From an uncultured Pseudomonadota bacterium (GTDB taxonomy: Bacteria; Myxococcota_A; UBA796; GCA-2862545), in contig CAJXTB010000019.1 of assembly GCA_913061235.1 (NCBI GenBank), positions 1-64,000 on the forward strand: DNA of 64,000 bases. Direction: 5' to 3'. Each line of letters starts with the position of its first letter. The stretch's first letter is position 1. The notes beneath the pieces were generated by a model that ran no database searches, was not told the DNA's origin, and was given only the letters and a program-made list of their open reading frames with translations. The position numbers and the translations under genes were made by a program. This document shows positions 34,466 through 42,899 of the stretch, in pieces.

Positions 34466-34690
34466 CAAAGCCCAAGGCGTGAAGCGCCAAAGCGAAGCGC
34501 AAAGCTAGCGAAGCGCTGTTCAAAGCATGCGAAGCCAGGCCGCAGGCCCAAGCGAAGCGTAGGCCAGGCCGCAGGCCAAAGAGAAGCGTAGGCCAGGCCG
34601 CAGGCCAAAGCGAGCGCAGGCCGGACCGTAGGCCAAAGCGAAGCACAAAGGCCGAAGGCCAGCGCGAAGCGCAAAAGGCGCCACGAAGAG
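34466..34690. repeat. Non-coding ~29-bp degenerate tandem repeat block
   Basis: The 225 bp after the lipoprotein gene consist of iterations of a GC-rich unit of about 29 bases built from GGCCGCAGGCC and AAAGCGAAGCG. At least four clear copies run from about 34531 to 34646, with more decayed copies on either side. Many units contain short palindromes (GGCCGCAGGCC, AGGCC). No credible gene is present. It lies between the end of the plus-strand operon and the minus-strand RNA cluster. Confidence 0.8.
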
Positions 34691-34802
34691 AGCGCGTGTC
34701 AGGGTGCGTTCAGAACGCCGGCACCAGCGCCGACGCGTAGCTCGCTACGCTAGAAGCGCAGGGCCAAGTTCTGGGCGTACACTGGCACGCGCGGATTGGA
34801 GG

Positions 34803-34903
34803 AGAGAGCCGGGCGATCACTGGCCCCGTGAAGAACGGCTACCGTTGCTTCCTTTCGGACCTGGCGGGGTTCACCGGACACAGTCCAGTGGACCCGACTC
34901 TCA
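34803..34903 (-). ncRNA. ffs: Signal recognition particle RNA (4.5S-type)
   Basis: The reverse complement contains GCCAGGTCCGAAAGGAAGCA, the highly conserved SRP RNA apical region with its GNRA tetraloop. Flanking CACTGG/CCAGTG and GAGAGTCGGG/CCCGGCTCTC arms pair to close a single long hairpin about 100 nt long. The ends were set from this terminal stem. It lies downstream of two tRNA-Ser genes and tadA on the same strand, a common bacterial neighbourhood. It binds Ffh for co-translational targeting. Confidence 0.88.
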
Positions 34904-34967
34904 CCTCCAACCCGCGAAATCGCGATGCTGGAGACCATATTAAGTGACGACGATGACAGTCAGTTCG

Positions 34968-35055
34968 TGGCGGAGGGACAGGGATTCGAACCCTGGGTAA
35001 GTTGCCCTACACATGAATTCCAATCATGCGCCTTCGTCCACTCGGCCACCCCTCC
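34968..35055 (-). tRNA. tRNA-Ser (anticodon GGA)
   Basis: The reverse complement folds as a class II tRNA: acceptor GGAGGGG, D-arm GCCGAGTGG..., anticodon stem CATGA/TCATG with loop TTGGAAT (anticodon GGA, reading UCC/UCU), a long variable arm, TTCGAAT T-loop and an encoded CCA. The long variable arm is diagnostic of Ser. Confidence 0.95.
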
Positions 35056-35083
35056 TTATTCACGAACTGACTGTCTTCAATGA

Positions 35084-35173
35084 TGGCGGAGGAGGAGGGA
35101 TTCGAACCCTCGTTGAGGTTGCCCCCAAACTGGATTTCGAATCCAGCGCCTTCAACCACTCGGCCACCCCTCC
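35084..35173 (-). tRNA. tRNA-Ser (anticodon CGA)
   Basis: The reverse complement is a class II tRNA with acceptor GGAGGGG/CTCCTCC, anticodon stem CTGGA/TCCAG and loop TTCGAAA (anticodon CGA, reading UCG), a long variable arm, GGTTCGAATCC T-arm and encoded CCA. It lies directly downstream of tadA and 28 bases before the other tRNA-Ser, so they are likely co-transcribed. Confidence 0.95.
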
Positions 35174-35179
35174 TCTCAA

Positions 35180-35641
35180 TCATCGTCGACGTAGAGCCCG
35201 AAAGAAGGCCTGAAGACGTTCACGCGATTCATCTTCCAACACGCCAGACACCACCGGAAACCGGTGATTTAGTCCAGCGAAGGACGACAGATCGGCGAGC
35301 GTTCCTAGGAACCCTCCCTTGGGATCAGTGCAACCGTACACACACCCGGCAATGCGGGAGTTGACCATCAAACCCGCACACATGGCGCAGGGTTCTAAGG
35401 TCACGTAAACAGTACAGCCTTCTAGACGCCAAGACCCTAAGATCTCTGCCGCCTTCTGCATGGCCAGAAACTCAGCATGGGCTGCTGGGTCTTGATCACG
35501 CTCTCGAAGGTTGTGCCCCACTGCAATGATCTCATCTTCGAAGACCACGACCGCACCGACAGGAACTTCCCCAATCGCTGCAGCGTTGTCCGCGAGAGTC
35601 AATGCATGGCGCATGTACTGCTCGTGTACAGTCAAATTCAT
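35180..35641 (-). CDS. tadA: tRNA adenosine-34 deaminase TadA
   Basis: The product has 153 residues. The zinc site is HAE (PAAHAEFLAM, His and the catalytic Glu) and PCAMC (TLEPCAMCAGLM). These belong to the cytidine-deaminase fold; TadA makes inosine at tRNA-Arg position 34. ARRRR-type ends and the DPKGGFLGTLADL segment are typical. ATG 35641 gives the standard MNLTVHEQYM start; an upstream ATG at 35659 would add six residues without conservation. It is the first gene of the minus-strand RNA cluster. Confidence 0.93.
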   Translation of the reverse strand: MNLTVHEQYMRHALTLADNAAAIGEVPVGAVVVFEDEIIAVGHNLRERDQDPAAHAEFLAMQKAAEILGSWRLEGCTVYVTLEPCAMCAGLMVNSRIAGCVYGCTDPKGGFLGTLADLSSFAGLNHRFPVVSGVLEDESRERLQAFFRALRRR

Positions 35642-35834
35642 CACTTGGTCAAAGAGCATTCAGAGAACAACGTCCCTAAGCGACGCGCCTTCTATGGAAC
35701 CTGTGCCCTGATGTCAACACTCAACGGCAACCTACAGTTCGCTGTACACTGTTCGTACAAATGGATCGACATCCCTTCACGGAATCCCAACCGCTGTTGC
35801 GGGGTCCATACATGCCAGACTTTGGAGCTACTTG

Positions 35835-36596
35835 ATGCGCACCCTTTTCACCGCCCTAGCGTTAGCCTTGTCCGTTCCGGCGCTCGCCGGCACCATTGAC
35901 TTGACCACGGCAGACGGCGTCCAAATTGGAGCCACAACGTACGGAAGCGGCGACAACGGTGTCGTCCTCATTCACGGAAACGGCCGAGACGCAGAAGATT
36001 GGTCCCACTTCGGCGAGCGACTCGCCACCCGCGGATTTCATGTTGTTGCCGTCGACCTTCGGGGTCACGGCCACTCTGCAGCGGCGGCTGAGCTGACTGC
36101 GGCGACTTACCCGCTGATGGTTGCAGATGTTGACGCCGCAACGGCATGGCTACGCGCAAATGGCGCTGCGAAAGTCCATTTGGTCGGAGCAGAGTTCGGT
36201 GCAAACCTCGCGGTGATCTCAGCGGCCGCTGATACCGAAATTAATGACATCGCCCTGCTCTCAGCGGGCATGAACTTGCAAGGCGTCGCAAGCCCGACCG
36301 CCATGGAGACCTACGGCGCCCGCCCCGCACTGGTGATCGCCAGCGCCGGAGACAGCTACAGCGCCCGCTCGGCCACCGTGTTGGAAGGCAAGGCCGCTGG
36401 ACCCGTGTACGTCGAGATCTTGGACGGTGAAGCCAAGGGTGTGCGCATGCTCACTCGTGACCCACAGCTCGAAGGAAAGCTCATTGCTTGGCTCAACGGC
36501 ACCTACGATCTCGATGGTCGCCGGGGTGGTCGCACGGTCACAACGGAAGCCGGAGAAGACGTTGAGACAAGCGGCGTTCGTTTCGGCGATCAGTAG
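35835..36596 (+). CDS. Exported alpha/beta-hydrolase-fold protein lacking the nucleophile Ser
   Basis: The product has 253 residues. MRTLFTALALALSVPALAG is a signal peptide, with GGAG about 7 bases before ATG 35835. The fold is clear: VVLIHGNGRDAEDW (oxyanion region), VVAVDLRGHGHS, and then VHLVGAEFGANLAV at the nucleophile elbow. Active hydrolases read G-x-S-x-G there; this one has Glu120 in place of Ser. It is therefore probably not a conventional hydrolase. The C-terminal His is not obvious. It may be a binding protein or use another mechanism. Confidence 0.8.
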   Translation: MRTLFTALALALSVPALAGTIDLTTADGVQIGATTYGSGDNGVVLIHGNGRDAEDWSHFGERLATRGFHVVAVDLRGHGHSAAAAELTAATYPLMVADVDAATAWLRANGAAKVHLVGAEFGANLAVISAAADTEINDIALLSAGMNLQGVASPTAMETYGARPALVIASAGDSYSARSATVLEGKAAGPVYVEILDGEAKGVRMLTRDPQLEGKLIAWLNGTYDLDGRRGGRTVTTEAGEDVETSGVRFGDQ

Positions 36597-36645
36597 TCCG
36601 TCGTCATCGGTTGCCAGAGCGGACGCTGACGTCTACTAGGCACCC

Positions 36646-37860
36646 ATGAACTCCATGAAGCCACCTGCCCTCGTCATCGCCCTTGCAGAGGGCGTCAAGG
36701 CCCTTGGAGGTACTGCGTACGCCGTCGGCGGCGTGGTGCGCGACCATCTGCTGAATCGGCCCATCTACGATTGGGACATTGAGGTTCACGAGGTCCCCGA
36801 AGTGGAGCTCGTCTCCCTGCTCCGGCGACTCGGCCATGTAGACGCCGTGGGTAAGGCATTCGCCGTCTTCAAGCTCACCAAACGAGGACTCACCCTCGAC
36901 GTGTCCTTGCCACGCCAAGATTCCAATGCCGGCCCCGGACACAAGGGAATTGACGTTGTCGGCGACCCGTTTCTCGGGATTCGCGAAGCGAGCCGTCGAC
37001 GGGATCTGACTCTCAACGCCATCCTCTGCGACCTGCTGACAGGCGAGCTGCTCGACCCGTTCGGAGGCGTTGACGATCTCAACAACGGCATCCTACGCGC
37101 CGTTGATGAGCAGACATTCCTAGAAGATCCACTGCGTTCCTTGCGCGTGGTCCAGTTTGCCGCACGGCTCAATGCCGCACCGACCCCCGACCTCATTGTC
37201 CTGTGCCAGCGCGCCACTGTCGACGAGCTGCCTGCCGAGCGCATCCGAGGAGAGTGGTTCAAGCTGCTGCTCGCGGATCACCCCAGCGTGGGCCTGGACG
37301 TCGCAAGACGGGCCAACCTCCTCGACCGCGTCTTCCCGGGCACCGCCACCGATTCCGGCACAACCCTCGACCGCATGGTCCCGACCCGTGACGCGGAACC
37401 TCACCCAGGGCGCAAGCTGGCCCTAATGCTCACGGGGTGGCTGGCCACGGCAACAGACCCCGAGGCCATGCTCGACGTCCTGTTCATCCACAAGTGGCAG
37501 GGCTACCGCTTGCGAGAAGCGGTCCTGAAGGCCGTTGACGCCCTACACAAGCCCTCGGCCAGTGACAGCGACCTACGGCGACTGGCAACCCTTGCAGAGC
37601 CCTTCCTGACCCTCTCCGTAGCTCATGCGCAAGGCACCGAGCCTGGCACGCATCCGGCGCTGGCACGGGCCACCGAGCTCGGCCTTCGCTACGACGCAGA
37701 AACGCCGCTGCTTCAAGGCCGGGACCTGTTCGCACTGGGCGCCAAGCCCGGTCCGCACATGGGCACCCTTCTCACGGTTGTCTACGACGCTCAGATCGAT
37801 GGCAGCGTGCGCACCCGTGACCAAGCGCTCACGCTCGCCCAAGCTCACCTCACCGCGTAG
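36646..37860 (+). CDS. cca: CCA-adding tRNA nucleotidyltransferase (class II)
   Basis: The product has 404 residues. The nucleotidyltransferase head has YAVGGVVRDHLL (Gly-Gly) and YDWDIEVHE (catalytic DxD), the class II segment EASRRRDLTLNAI, and DPLRSLRVVQFAARL with the RNA-binding helices after it. It restores or adds the 3' CCA of tRNAs, or acts on poly(A) substrates in related families. Both tRNA-Ser genes here already encode CCA, so it would mainly do repair. It is convergent with the lipoprotein genes to the right, with a hairpin between them. Confidence 0.9.
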   Translation: MNSMKPPALVIALAEGVKALGGTAYAVGGVVRDHLLNRPIYDWDIEVHEVPEVELVSLLRRLGHVDAVGKAFAVFKLTKRGLTLDVSLPRQDSNAGPGHKGIDVVGDPFLGIREASRRRDLTLNAILCDLLTGELLDPFGGVDDLNNGILRAVDEQTFLEDPLRSLRVVQFAARLNAAPTPDLIVLCQRATVDELPAERIRGEWFKLLLADHPSVGLDVARRANLLDRVFPGTATDSGTTLDRMVPTRDAEPHPGRKLALMLTGWLATATDPEAMLDVLFIHKWQGYRLREAVLKAVDALHKPSASDSDLRRLATLAEPFLTLSVAHAQGTEPGTHPALARATELGLRYDAETPLLQGRDLFALGAKPGPHMGTLLTVVYDAQIDGSVRTRDQALTLAQAHLTA

Positions 37861-37880
37861 CCTGACCGGCCCCGAAACGA

Positions 37881-37913
37881 CAAGAGGCCCACCCTGTAGG
37901 GGTGAGCCTCTTG
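37881..37913. terminator. Hairpin between convergent genes, probable bidirectional terminator
   Basis: CAAGAGGC (37881-37888) pairs with GCCTCTTG (37906-37913). The inner CCACCC...GGGGTG region extends the stem around a TGTA loop. It lies 20 bases after the cca stop and 36 bases before the stop of the convergent lipoprotein gene. A long U-tract is absent, so strength is uncertain. Confidence 0.6.
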
Positions 37914-37948
37914 TGTCTAGCCCAACAAATCGGGCGAAACACAGTCTG

Positions 37949-38902
37949 TTAGAACTGGCCGCCGCGAGGAGTATCCCGTGGGTCACCACAGAAACACGGC
38001 TCGTTGTCGCAGTCCTTCTCGTCCGCTTCGAGTTCGCACAACTGGTCCAGGCGGTCGCCGTTGCAGTAGGCCTGCTCGAACGCAATCGCGCCAGTGACCG
38101 TTGGAACTTCGCTGGAACCGAACCATGGGCCCGGACCGTTCGCGACTTCCCAGTCAATGGCTTCGCCAGGAACCACGCACTCGTAGTCAGCGGTATCTTC
38201 GTCGATGCTAAGTGCAGTCCGAAGTCCACGACACGAGCCGTCAGCGAGCAGCAGACCGTAGCCAAGACGGTCATCGTCAAGTGGCGTACTCCATGCCGAC
38301 ATCTTCACGACGTACGACACACCCGGCTGGGTGTTGGAGATGGTGCACGACTCAACCGAGCCGCGACCCGAGTGACCGTTGGCAGATGCGATCTGGCTCG
38401 GGATGACACACTCGTTCAGCTCGATCTCAATCGGGTTGCCGAGAGAGTCTTCGTAACGAATCGCGAAGTCGCCAATCGTCTCACCAGGGGAGCCGTTGTA
38501 GTAGATGGCAAGCCCAACTTCGATGTCTAGGTCACCGTCGTCGTTCAAGTTGTCCGGGTAGGCCCAACGGTTGACGCGACCACGGGCAGCGACCGACTGG
38601 TTCCATGTGAGGAACTCAGGGTCAACCCAGACACAGACGTCGCCGCCGGTGCCGGTAAACGTGTAGGTCACGCCCGATTCCGTTGCGTCGCCAGTCGCCG
38701 CGACCTGTCCGTAGACAGAGGCTGCAGCAGCATCTTCCGCTGAATCAACGGTAGCGACTTCGATCTCGCCCAGGTCAATGACCGGGTCGATTTCGTCTGG
38801 AAGTTCCGGGAACAGGAAGTCACCCGAGTAGTCGCATGCGACCACTGTGAGTAGACCAGCGACAATGCCGCCCAACTGCATCATGTTCTTAAATGAGTAC
38901 AT
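37949..38902 (-). CDS. Lipoprotein of TonB-receptor operon (second lipoprotein)
   Basis: The product has 317 residues. MYSFKNMMQLGGIVAGLLTVVAC is a lipoprotein signal. The mature part is acidic, beta-rich and has about nine Cys, several in pairs near the C terminus (CNGDRLDQLCELEADEKDCD, then CFCGD), suggesting disulfides. No family recognised. The start ATG directly follows the stop of the upstream lipoprotein gene (TAAATG), so it is in one operon with that gene and the TonB-dependent receptor. It may be a surface-exposed substrate-binding partner. Confidence 0.75.
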   Translation of the reverse strand: MYSFKNMMQLGGIVAGLLTVVACDYSGDFLFPELPDEIDPVIDLGEIEVATVDSAEDAAAASVYGQVAATGDATESGVTYTFTGTGGDVCVWVDPEFLTWNQSVAARGRVNRWAYPDNLNDDGDLDIEVGLAIYYNGSPGETIGDFAIRYEDSLGNPIEIELNECVIPSQIASANGHSGRGSVESCTISNTQPGVSYVVKMSAWSTPLDDDRLGYGLLLADGSCRGLRTALSIDEDTADYECVVPGEAIDWEVANGPGPWFGSSEVPTVTGAIAFEQAYCNGDRLDQLCELEADEKDCDNEPCFCGDPRDTPRGGQF

Positions 38903-39802
38903 TTAGAGGCCCTCCACCTTGTAGCCAATCTCAATCTCGGCAATGTCTTCAATCGACTCGTACTGAAAGCCTGCTTGTGAGACCCAGTCGCCTTCCTGAA
39001 TGTAGTCCGACGGACGATTCAGGAGGTCACGGTACTGCCGGCCACCGTCAACGTTGATGTTGTACTCGGTATCCGTGAAGCCCAGATTGGACTGGCAAGT
39101 CTCGAATCCGTAGACCTCATCCGACGGCGAGTCCATCCAACCCCAGAGGGTGAATCCTTCACCATCTTCGAAGTCTTCAAAGTACTCTTGCTGCCAGATT
39201 ACGAACTCGGCTTCCCACTGACCATCTGTGCGCTGCACAAAGTCGAGGTCGCCAGAGTCGATGACATCATCGCCGTTGCGGTCTTCGGATGCGATGAGAC
39301 GGACTTCGTCATCTGAAGAGGCTTCGAGAATATCGAAACACACCTGGCGAAGGTACTCGCCCGACGTGACGGTATCGCCAAAAGCATCTTCGATGGGCTG
39401 GCCCACTTGAGCCTGCCAGTCGATGATTTCGTCGTAGTTGACGTAGCGTCCACTGGCCACTCGGCAGTTCAGCTCTTGAAGACACGCAAACCGGATGTCA
39501 CCAATCGTGGTGCCACCGTACGGGAAGGTGTCACCCGGGAGTCCGTCTTGGAAGCTCGGTCCAATGACAGGATGGGTGTACTGGAAGATGGAGTCGGAGA
39601 CGCCCGGGTATAGACCGAGCACAACCGGACCGATGAGTCGGACGTCAGTGACCGTGTCTTCGATACCATCGACAACGATGGTTCGGGTGCCAGCACTTTC
39701 AGGAAGTACGACGGTGCCGAGGAGGTTCTCGATGGGGAGGTTCTCATCGAAAGAGCAACCGGCGAGGACAAGGCCTGAAGCCATTAGTAGTGAAAATCGC
39801 AT
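38903..39802 (-). CDS. Lipoprotein of TonB-receptor operon (first lipoprotein)
   Basis: The product has about 299 residues, with MRFSLLMASGLVLAGC as the lipoprotein signal (LAGC lipobox). The body is acidic with many Tyr/Trp/Asp residues (GEGFTLWGWMDSPSDEVYGF) and no enzyme motif. An in-frame ATG at 39811 adds three residues; the Shine-Dalgarno AAGGA is better spaced for 39802. It lies immediately downstream of the receptor gene. Such receptor/lipoprotein sets often form surface uptake complexes; that role is inferred. Confidence 0.75.
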   Translation of the reverse strand: MRFSLLMASGLVLAGCSFDENLPIENLLGTVVLPESAGTRTIVVDGIEDTVTDVRLIGPVVLGLYPGVSDSIFQYTHPVIGPSFQDGLPGDTFPYGGTTIGDIRFACLQELNCRVASGRYVNYDEIIDWQAQVGQPIEDAFGDTVTSGEYLRQVCFDILEASSDDEVRLIASEDRNGDDVIDSGDLDFVQRTDGQWEAEFVIWQQEYFEDFEDGEGFTLWGWMDSPSDEVYGFETCQSNLGFTDTEYNINVDGGRQYRDLLNRPSDYIQEGDWVSQAGFQYESIEDIAEIEIGYKVEGL

Positions 39803-39814
39803 GGTGTGCATTCC

Positions 39815-42580
39815 TTAGAAGCCGTAGCGGAGGCCGAACTGCAAGCGCAGTGGAGCCTGACGAGCGACTGTAAACAGACGGTTCTCGGTGTAGAACAGTG
39901 ACGAGAGGCTGTCGGGCGCGCGGTTGTTGAACAAGTTGCGTGCTTCGAAGTCCAGAGTCAGCTTGCCCTTGCGGACATCGATTTCCTGCTGGAACTTAAT
40001 CGAGAACTGCCACTGACCTGGGAAGCGGAAGTACTGGCCACGCGGACGAATGCGCAGGCTGTAGCTCTGGTTCTCTTCCGAGTAGTAGAAGCGCTCAAGA
40101 GGCTGGCCACTGTAGTAAGTGAAGCTGAAGCCAACAATCTGGGTCCACGGGTCAGTCGGGAGCTTCCACGAACCGAACGCCTTCACAGCGTGGTTGAGGT
40201 CGGTGTTGAGCTGACCGTAGTTGAACTGAGTCTGCGGGTCATTGGCGAACGAGCCACTGGTCGCGAAGGGCGAGGAGCCAATCGACTGCGTGTAGGTGTA
40301 CACGAGCTGACCGAACCAGCGCTTGCTGTTGATCTTGCGAATCTCGAAGTCGGCCTGGAAGTAGTCGCGTGTTGCGAGCTGCGGCGTACGGAGACGCTGC
40401 ACATTCAGGAAGGGGTTCGAGTTGCGTGAACCGATGACTGCAGAGCCGTCTTCGTCGTAGATGACGTTGGTCTCGTCCGACTCGAAGAGGTTGCGAGTGA
40501 ACTTACCGGCCAAGGTAGCGCCGACTGCGACGTCTTCCACAACTTCCTGCTGGAGGATGAGGAGGACTTCGTCAACGCGTGGCAGGCGAACGGTGTCATG
40601 CGAGATGTTCGGGTTGGCGCGAGGACCAACGTCGTACACTTCAGAAGGACCGTTCAAGAAGCCGGCGTTGCCAGTACGGCCACCGAAGAACTCACCGAGG
40701 AACAACTTGGAGCCAAAGGAGCTTGCTGACGTGAAGTCAGCGACAGCCAGACGACCCGTGTCGTTGAAGCGACCGTAGCCACCAGCAATCTTGGTCTTGC
40801 CCTTTCCAAAGGGGTCCCACGCCGCGTACAAACGAGGGCCGAAGAGGTTTCCAGTCAGGACAGGCTCGCCAAGGTCGTTGCGCTGCACCGTGTTGTCGAA
40901 ACGCAGGCCATACTTGATGGTCAGGTTGTCGATGGGCTTGTACGCGTCTTGGACGAAGAAGTTGAACTGGCTACCGCTTGTGCGGAACTTGATGGGTCCG
41001 GTGATTTCCAACCAGTAGTAGTTCTCGAACGTGTTCGGGTCGAAAGCGACCCGGTTGACGTCGAAGTACTGGGTGTTGCCACTGATACCGTTGATCTGGT
41101 CCCAGACAGTCTGAACGCCTTCGACGCCGAACTTGAAGTCATGAGAGCCGCCGAGCGGGTCGGTCACGCCAACGATGCTGAGCTTGGTGCTGCCCTGGTA
41201 GCGAAGGCGGTCGTCAAAGGCGAACTGACCGAGCGACACAGAGTTGAAGGCACCGGAGAAACCAACGCGGCCGGGAGTGTCCCAATCGACTTCGTCTTCC
41301 TGCTCGCCAGGCTTGCAGGGGTGGTAGCCAATGTCGAGGTTGTGAGTACACGGAACCGAGCCGACTTCAATGAAGGACTTCTGGACCACGAACTGGGTGT
41401 CGAGGTTGGCCTTGGTGGACAAGAACCACTGCCAGCGAGCCTGGGTGACGAAGCCGCCCTGGTACTGACGGCCCTGGGCTTCCGGCTTGACAAAGGGGTC
41501 ACCCTGCTGGGTGTTGTCAATGGCCGAAGGGTCCATCTGGAGGAACGAGGTGAAGCGATGCTCGGCACTTGGCTGAACAGTGAACTTCGCCAGCACGTAG
41601 TGAGCGTCGTAGTCGCGAGGAACCGGAACACCGGTCAGAGCGATCAGCGAACGGTCATGCTGGTAGGAGAGGATGAACCACGCCTTGTCACGAACGATGG
41701 GGCCGGAGACGCGAGCGCTGACCTGAAGGACCTGGAAGCTGCTGTCGAAACCGGTCGGAGCGAGCTGGAAGCCGTCCGAGGTGTAGCGAGCGTCCATGCG
41801 CGGGCGAAGGTCGCCGTTCACGTAGAAGATCGAGGTGTCGAACTCGAGGTTGTTCGTTCCGGTCTGGGTGACCAGGTTGACGATACCGCCCAAGGACACG
41901 CCGTACTCAGGCTCGTAGCCGCCGAGAAGGACTTCGATCTGCTCAATGGCGTCGTAGTTGAAGTTCAGCGAGAACGTACCGGTGACGGGGTCGGTGATGT
42001 TGACACCGTCCAGCAGGTAGGTGTTCTCGTTGCTTGCGCCACCAGCAATGTTCGGGTTGCCGCCACCGCCGACAACACCAGCCGTCATGCCAACAGCGCT
42101 CTGGTAGGAGCGACCTGCAGGAATCTGGTTGAGGAAGTCACGGGTGAGGACCTGACCGCGTGTGGTGCTCGTGACGTCAACAGCCGGGGGCTTGCCGACG
42201 ACTTCGATGACCATGTCACCGTCGGAGCCGTACTCCATGGCGATGGTTGGCGTCGCCTGACGACCAATCTGCACCTGGATGCCAGAGTAGTCGACGGTCG
42301 AGAAGCCGTCCTTGGTCGCAACGATGTCGTACATGCCCGGAGGCAATTGAACGAACTGAAATACGCCGCTCGCGTTGGACGTACGAGTCTGTGAACCACC
42401 GATGAGGTTCTCACCCGTAAGGACAAGTTCCACGCCTGGCACAGACAGGTCGTCGTCATCCACAACATTTCCACGAATCTCGCCCGTGGTCTGCGCGAAA
42501 CTCGGCAGAGCCATAAACAGGGCTAGAAGCGTGCCAATGGCGCGCATGAATTGTGGGAGAGGGATTCTCAGGCGGTACAT
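39815..42580 (-). CDS. TonB-dependent receptor-like outer-membrane protein (Oar-like, with regulatory domain)
   Basis: The product has 921 residues. Signal (MRAIGTLLALFMALPSFAQ), then a carboxypeptidase-regulatory-like domain (GEIRGNVVDDDDLSVPGVEL, ~30-110), a plug domain (LLDGVNITDPVTG; GGYEPEYGVSLGGIVNLVTQTGT), and a 22-strand-type barrel ending in ...FGLRYGF with a terminal Phe. This is the Oar/SusC-like architecture of myxobacteria. ATG 42580 follows a GGGGGG stretch at about 8 bases and gives a proper signal peptide; the longer frame upstream does not. It is first in an operon with two lipoproteins. The ligand is unknown. Confidence 0.9.
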   Translation of the reverse strand: MYRLRIPLPQFMRAIGTLLALFMALPSFAQTTGEIRGNVVDDDDLSVPGVELVLTGENLIGGSQTRTSNASGVFQFVQLPPGMYDIVATKDGFSTVDYSGIQVQIGRQATPTIAMEYGSDGDMVIEVVGKPPAVDVTSTTRGQVLTRDFLNQIPAGRSYQSAVGMTAGVVGGGGNPNIAGGASNENTYLLDGVNITDPVTGTFSLNFNYDAIEQIEVLLGGYEPEYGVSLGGIVNLVTQTGTNNLEFDTSIFYVNGDLRPRMDARYTSDGFQLAPTGFDSSFQVLQVSARVSGPIVRDKAWFILSYQHDRSLIALTGVPVPRDYDAHYVLAKFTVQPSAEHRFTSFLQMDPSAIDNTQQGDPFVKPEAQGRQYQGGFVTQARWQWFLSTKANLDTQFVVQKSFIEVGSVPCTHNLDIGYHPCKPGEQEDEVDWDTPGRVGFSGAFNSVSLGQFAFDDRLRYQGSTKLSIVGVTDPLGGSHDFKFGVEGVQTVWDQINGISGNTQYFDVNRVAFDPNTFENYYWLEITGPIKFRTSGSQFNFFVQDAYKPIDNLTIKYGLRFDNTVQRNDLGEPVLTGNLFGPRLYAAWDPFGKGKTKIAGGYGRFNDTGRLAVADFTSASSFGSKLFLGEFFGGRTGNAGFLNGPSEVYDVGPRANPNISHDTVRLPRVDEVLLILQQEVVEDVAVGATLAGKFTRNLFESDETNVIYDEDGSAVIGSRNSNPFLNVQRLRTPQLATRDYFQADFEIRKINSKRWFGQLVYTYTQSIGSSPFATSGSFANDPQTQFNYGQLNTDLNHAVKAFGSWKLPTDPWTQIVGFSFTYYSGQPLERFYYSEENQSYSLRIRPRGQYFRFPGQWQFSIKFQQEIDVRKGKLTLDFEARNLFNNRAPDSLSSLFYTENRLFTVARQAPLRLQFGLRYGF

Positions 42581-42899
42581 AAACACGCCCCCCGTCGAGT
42601 GAAAGATTGGTTTTGAACTGGCAAATACGTAGGGAACCACAAAATGCGACAGCTCTCTGGAAGACACCAGAGATACTGGACTAGAGGCCGTTGGTCAACA
42701 ACCGCACGCATCCTTTGCAAGCCATGAGGTGGCTAAGGCGGCGGGTTCGTTAACCCAAAGTCTCGCGCAATCCCGTGGCGTCCTCCAAAGTCACCGGGTG
42801 TCACCGGTACGATGACAAACTGACGTCTTGGTTTCGGAATGTCTATGGCTGCGATCTGAAGGTCGTTGGCGCACACCTTGCGCGGGTTAGGCGGCGCAC
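42581..42899. other. Divergent intergenic region with a perfect hairpin
   Basis: These 319 bases separate the receptor gene and the sulfatase-fold gene. No gene is apparent. TCTCTGG (42654-42660) and CCAGAGA (42667-42673) are perfect inverted repeats around a 6-nt loop, and GGGTT/AACCC (42743-42756) form a shorter one. They may be regulator sites for the receptor operon. No clear -35/-10 pair could be assigned. Confidence 0.4.

Noticed and set aside
34369-34674. A minus-strand frame with FGLRP/LWPAAWP repeats
   Set aside because: It only reflects the DNA repeat block; there is no ribosome site or conserved start.
40949-42394. A long plus-strand open frame of 481 codons
   Set aside because: It lies antisense to the TonB-type receptor. 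Its composition (Val/Glu-rich with no domain) is that of a shadow of the GC-rich coding strand.
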